Assembly: GCA_902795835.1 (NCBI GenBank)
Contig: CADBNA010000157.1
Location: 1 to 8,722 of the forward strand
DNA length: 8,722 nt
From: an uncultured Lachnospiraceae bacterium
GTDB lineage: Bacteria; Bacillota_A; Clostridia; Lachnospirales; Lachnospiraceae
Direction of reading: 5' to 3'
The notes under the pieces are model-generated. The model saw only the letters and a program-made list of their open reading frames with translations, was not told the origin of the DNA and made no database searches. Made by a program: the position numbers and the translations under genes. Shown here piece by piece: positions 7,912 through 8,722 of this stretch. The stretch's first letter is position 1. Every line of letters begins with the position of its first letter.

Positions 7912-8722
7912 ATGGCAAAAGAGTATCGTACCATACAGGAAGTAGCAGGTCCTCTGATGCTCGTGCAGGGGGTCGAAAATGTAAAATACAATGAGCTGGG
8001 TGAAATTGAGCTCGCCAACGGCGAGACCAGACGCTGCAAGGTTCTGGAGATCAATGGAAGCAATGCCCTGGTGCAGCTGTTTGAAGCATCCACCGGCATC
8101 AACCTCTCCAACAGCAAGGTCCGTTTTCTGGGCCGCTCCATGGAGCTGGGTGTATCGGAAGATATGCTGGGCCGTGTCTTTGACGGTCTGGGGCGCACGA
8201 TTGACGGCGGCCCCGAGATCCTGCCGGATGAGCGCCTGGATATCAACGGCCTGCCGATGAATCCGGCGGCCCGCGCCTATCCGTCCGAGTTTATCCAGAC
8301 AGGCGTTTCCGCCATTGACGGCCTGAATACGCTGGTCCGCGGCCAGAAGCTGCCGATCTTTTCAGCATCGGGCCTGCCCCATGCCCAGCTGGCGGCGCAG
8401 ATTGCCAGACAGGCAAAGGTACGCGGCACCGATGAGCAGTTCGCCGTTGTATTTGCTGCCATGGGCATTACCTTCGAAGAAGCCAACTTTTTCCAGGAAT
8501 CCTTCCGCGAAACCGGAGCCATCGACCGCACCGTCCTGTTCATCAACCTGGCGAACGACCCGGCCGTGGAGCGTATCAGTACGCCGCGTATGGCACTGAC
8601 AGCCGCAGAATATCTGGCTTTCGAAAAAGATATGCATGTTCTGGTTATCCTGACGGATATCACAAACTATGCGGATGCGCTCCGCGAGGTGTCGGCGGCC
8701 CGCAAGGAAGTCCCGGGCAGAC
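7912..8722 (+). CDS. ntpB: V-type ATPase regulatory subunit B, 3' end cut by window
   Basis: The reading frame is open from ATG 7912 (6 nt after the subunit A stop) to the window edge: 270 full codons plus one base. Subunit B alternates with A in the hexameric head and contributes to, but does not itself power, ATP hydrolysis. Seen are the N-terminal barrel ([17 protein letters not shown]), [25 protein letters not shown], then [23 protein letters not shown] and [24 protein letters not shown]. Where a catalytic subunit has a P-loop it has [18 protein letters not shown] (151-168 region), the degenerate, non-catalytic form (usually GSGLPHN) typical of B subunits. [17 protein letters not shown] (248-264) is also conserved. 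About 190 C-terminal residues, including the arginine finger that reaches into the A site, are expected beyond 8722, followed by subunit D. Confidence 0.97.
   Translation, partial: MAKEYRTIQEVAGPLMLVQGVENVKYNELGEIELANGETRRCKVLEINGSNALVQLFEASTGINLSNSKVRFLGRSMELGVSEDMLGRVFDGLGRTIDGGPEILPDERLDINGLPMNPAARAYPSEFIQTGVSAIDGLNTLVRGQKLPIFSASGLPHAQLAAQIARQAKVRGTDEQFAVVFAAMGITFEEANFFQESFRETGAIDRTVLFINLANDPAVERISTPRMALTAAEYLAFEKDMHVLVILTDITNYADALREVSAARKEVPGR

Overview
The window looks like ordinary chromosome of an anaerobic, Gram-positive Clostridia-type bacterium (Bacillota, probably near Lachnospiraceae). This rests on three things seen here: V/A-type ATPase genes in the order known from Enterococcus hirae and clostridia, purine-rich Shine-Dalgarno (SD) sites before almost every gene, and moderately GC-rich coding DNA rich in CTG, GGC and GCC codons. 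The taxonomic placement is inference.

Layout. (1) 1-333 is the 3' end of a HerA-like helicase (DUF853 type) gene, with a charged tandem repeat and a glycine-periodic tail, followed by a strong hairpin terminator (391-429). (2) 430-774 has no intact gene. It holds a short relic of a biotinyl carrier domain (about 503-676) that has lost the biotin-attachment motif, then a weak candidate promoter. (3) 775-1146 encodes a small single-domain MGMT-family alkyltransferase homologue. It keeps the acceptor Cys but has Tyr in place of the neighbouring His (PCYRV instead of PCHRV). (4) 1147-1319 is a leader with a hairpin, an AT-rich promoter candidate and a very good SD. (5) 1320-8722 is a compact V-type ATPase operon on the + strand: peripheral-stalk G/H-like subunit, then I, K, E, C, F, A and the first ~270 codons of B. 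Most gaps are 2-16 nt; the exception is 44 nt between F and A. Subunit D would be expected just past the right edge.

How the genes work together. A and B form the A3B3 catalytic head, F (with D, not in the window) the central rotor shaft, and C joins the shaft to the membrane ring. E and the G/H-like subunit form the peripheral stalks, K the rotor ring, and I the membrane stator with the ion half-channels. Subunit K has every residue that ligates Na+ in E. hirae NtpK, so the enzyme is predicted to move Na+. The direction of operation (ATP-driven pumping or ATP synthesis) cannot be read from the sequence.

I found no previously undescribed multi-gene system. The points most worth a second look are the altered active site of the alkyltransferase homologue, the biotinyl-domain relic, the conserved Na+ site, and the folded F-A junction together with the graded ribosome binding sites of the operon.
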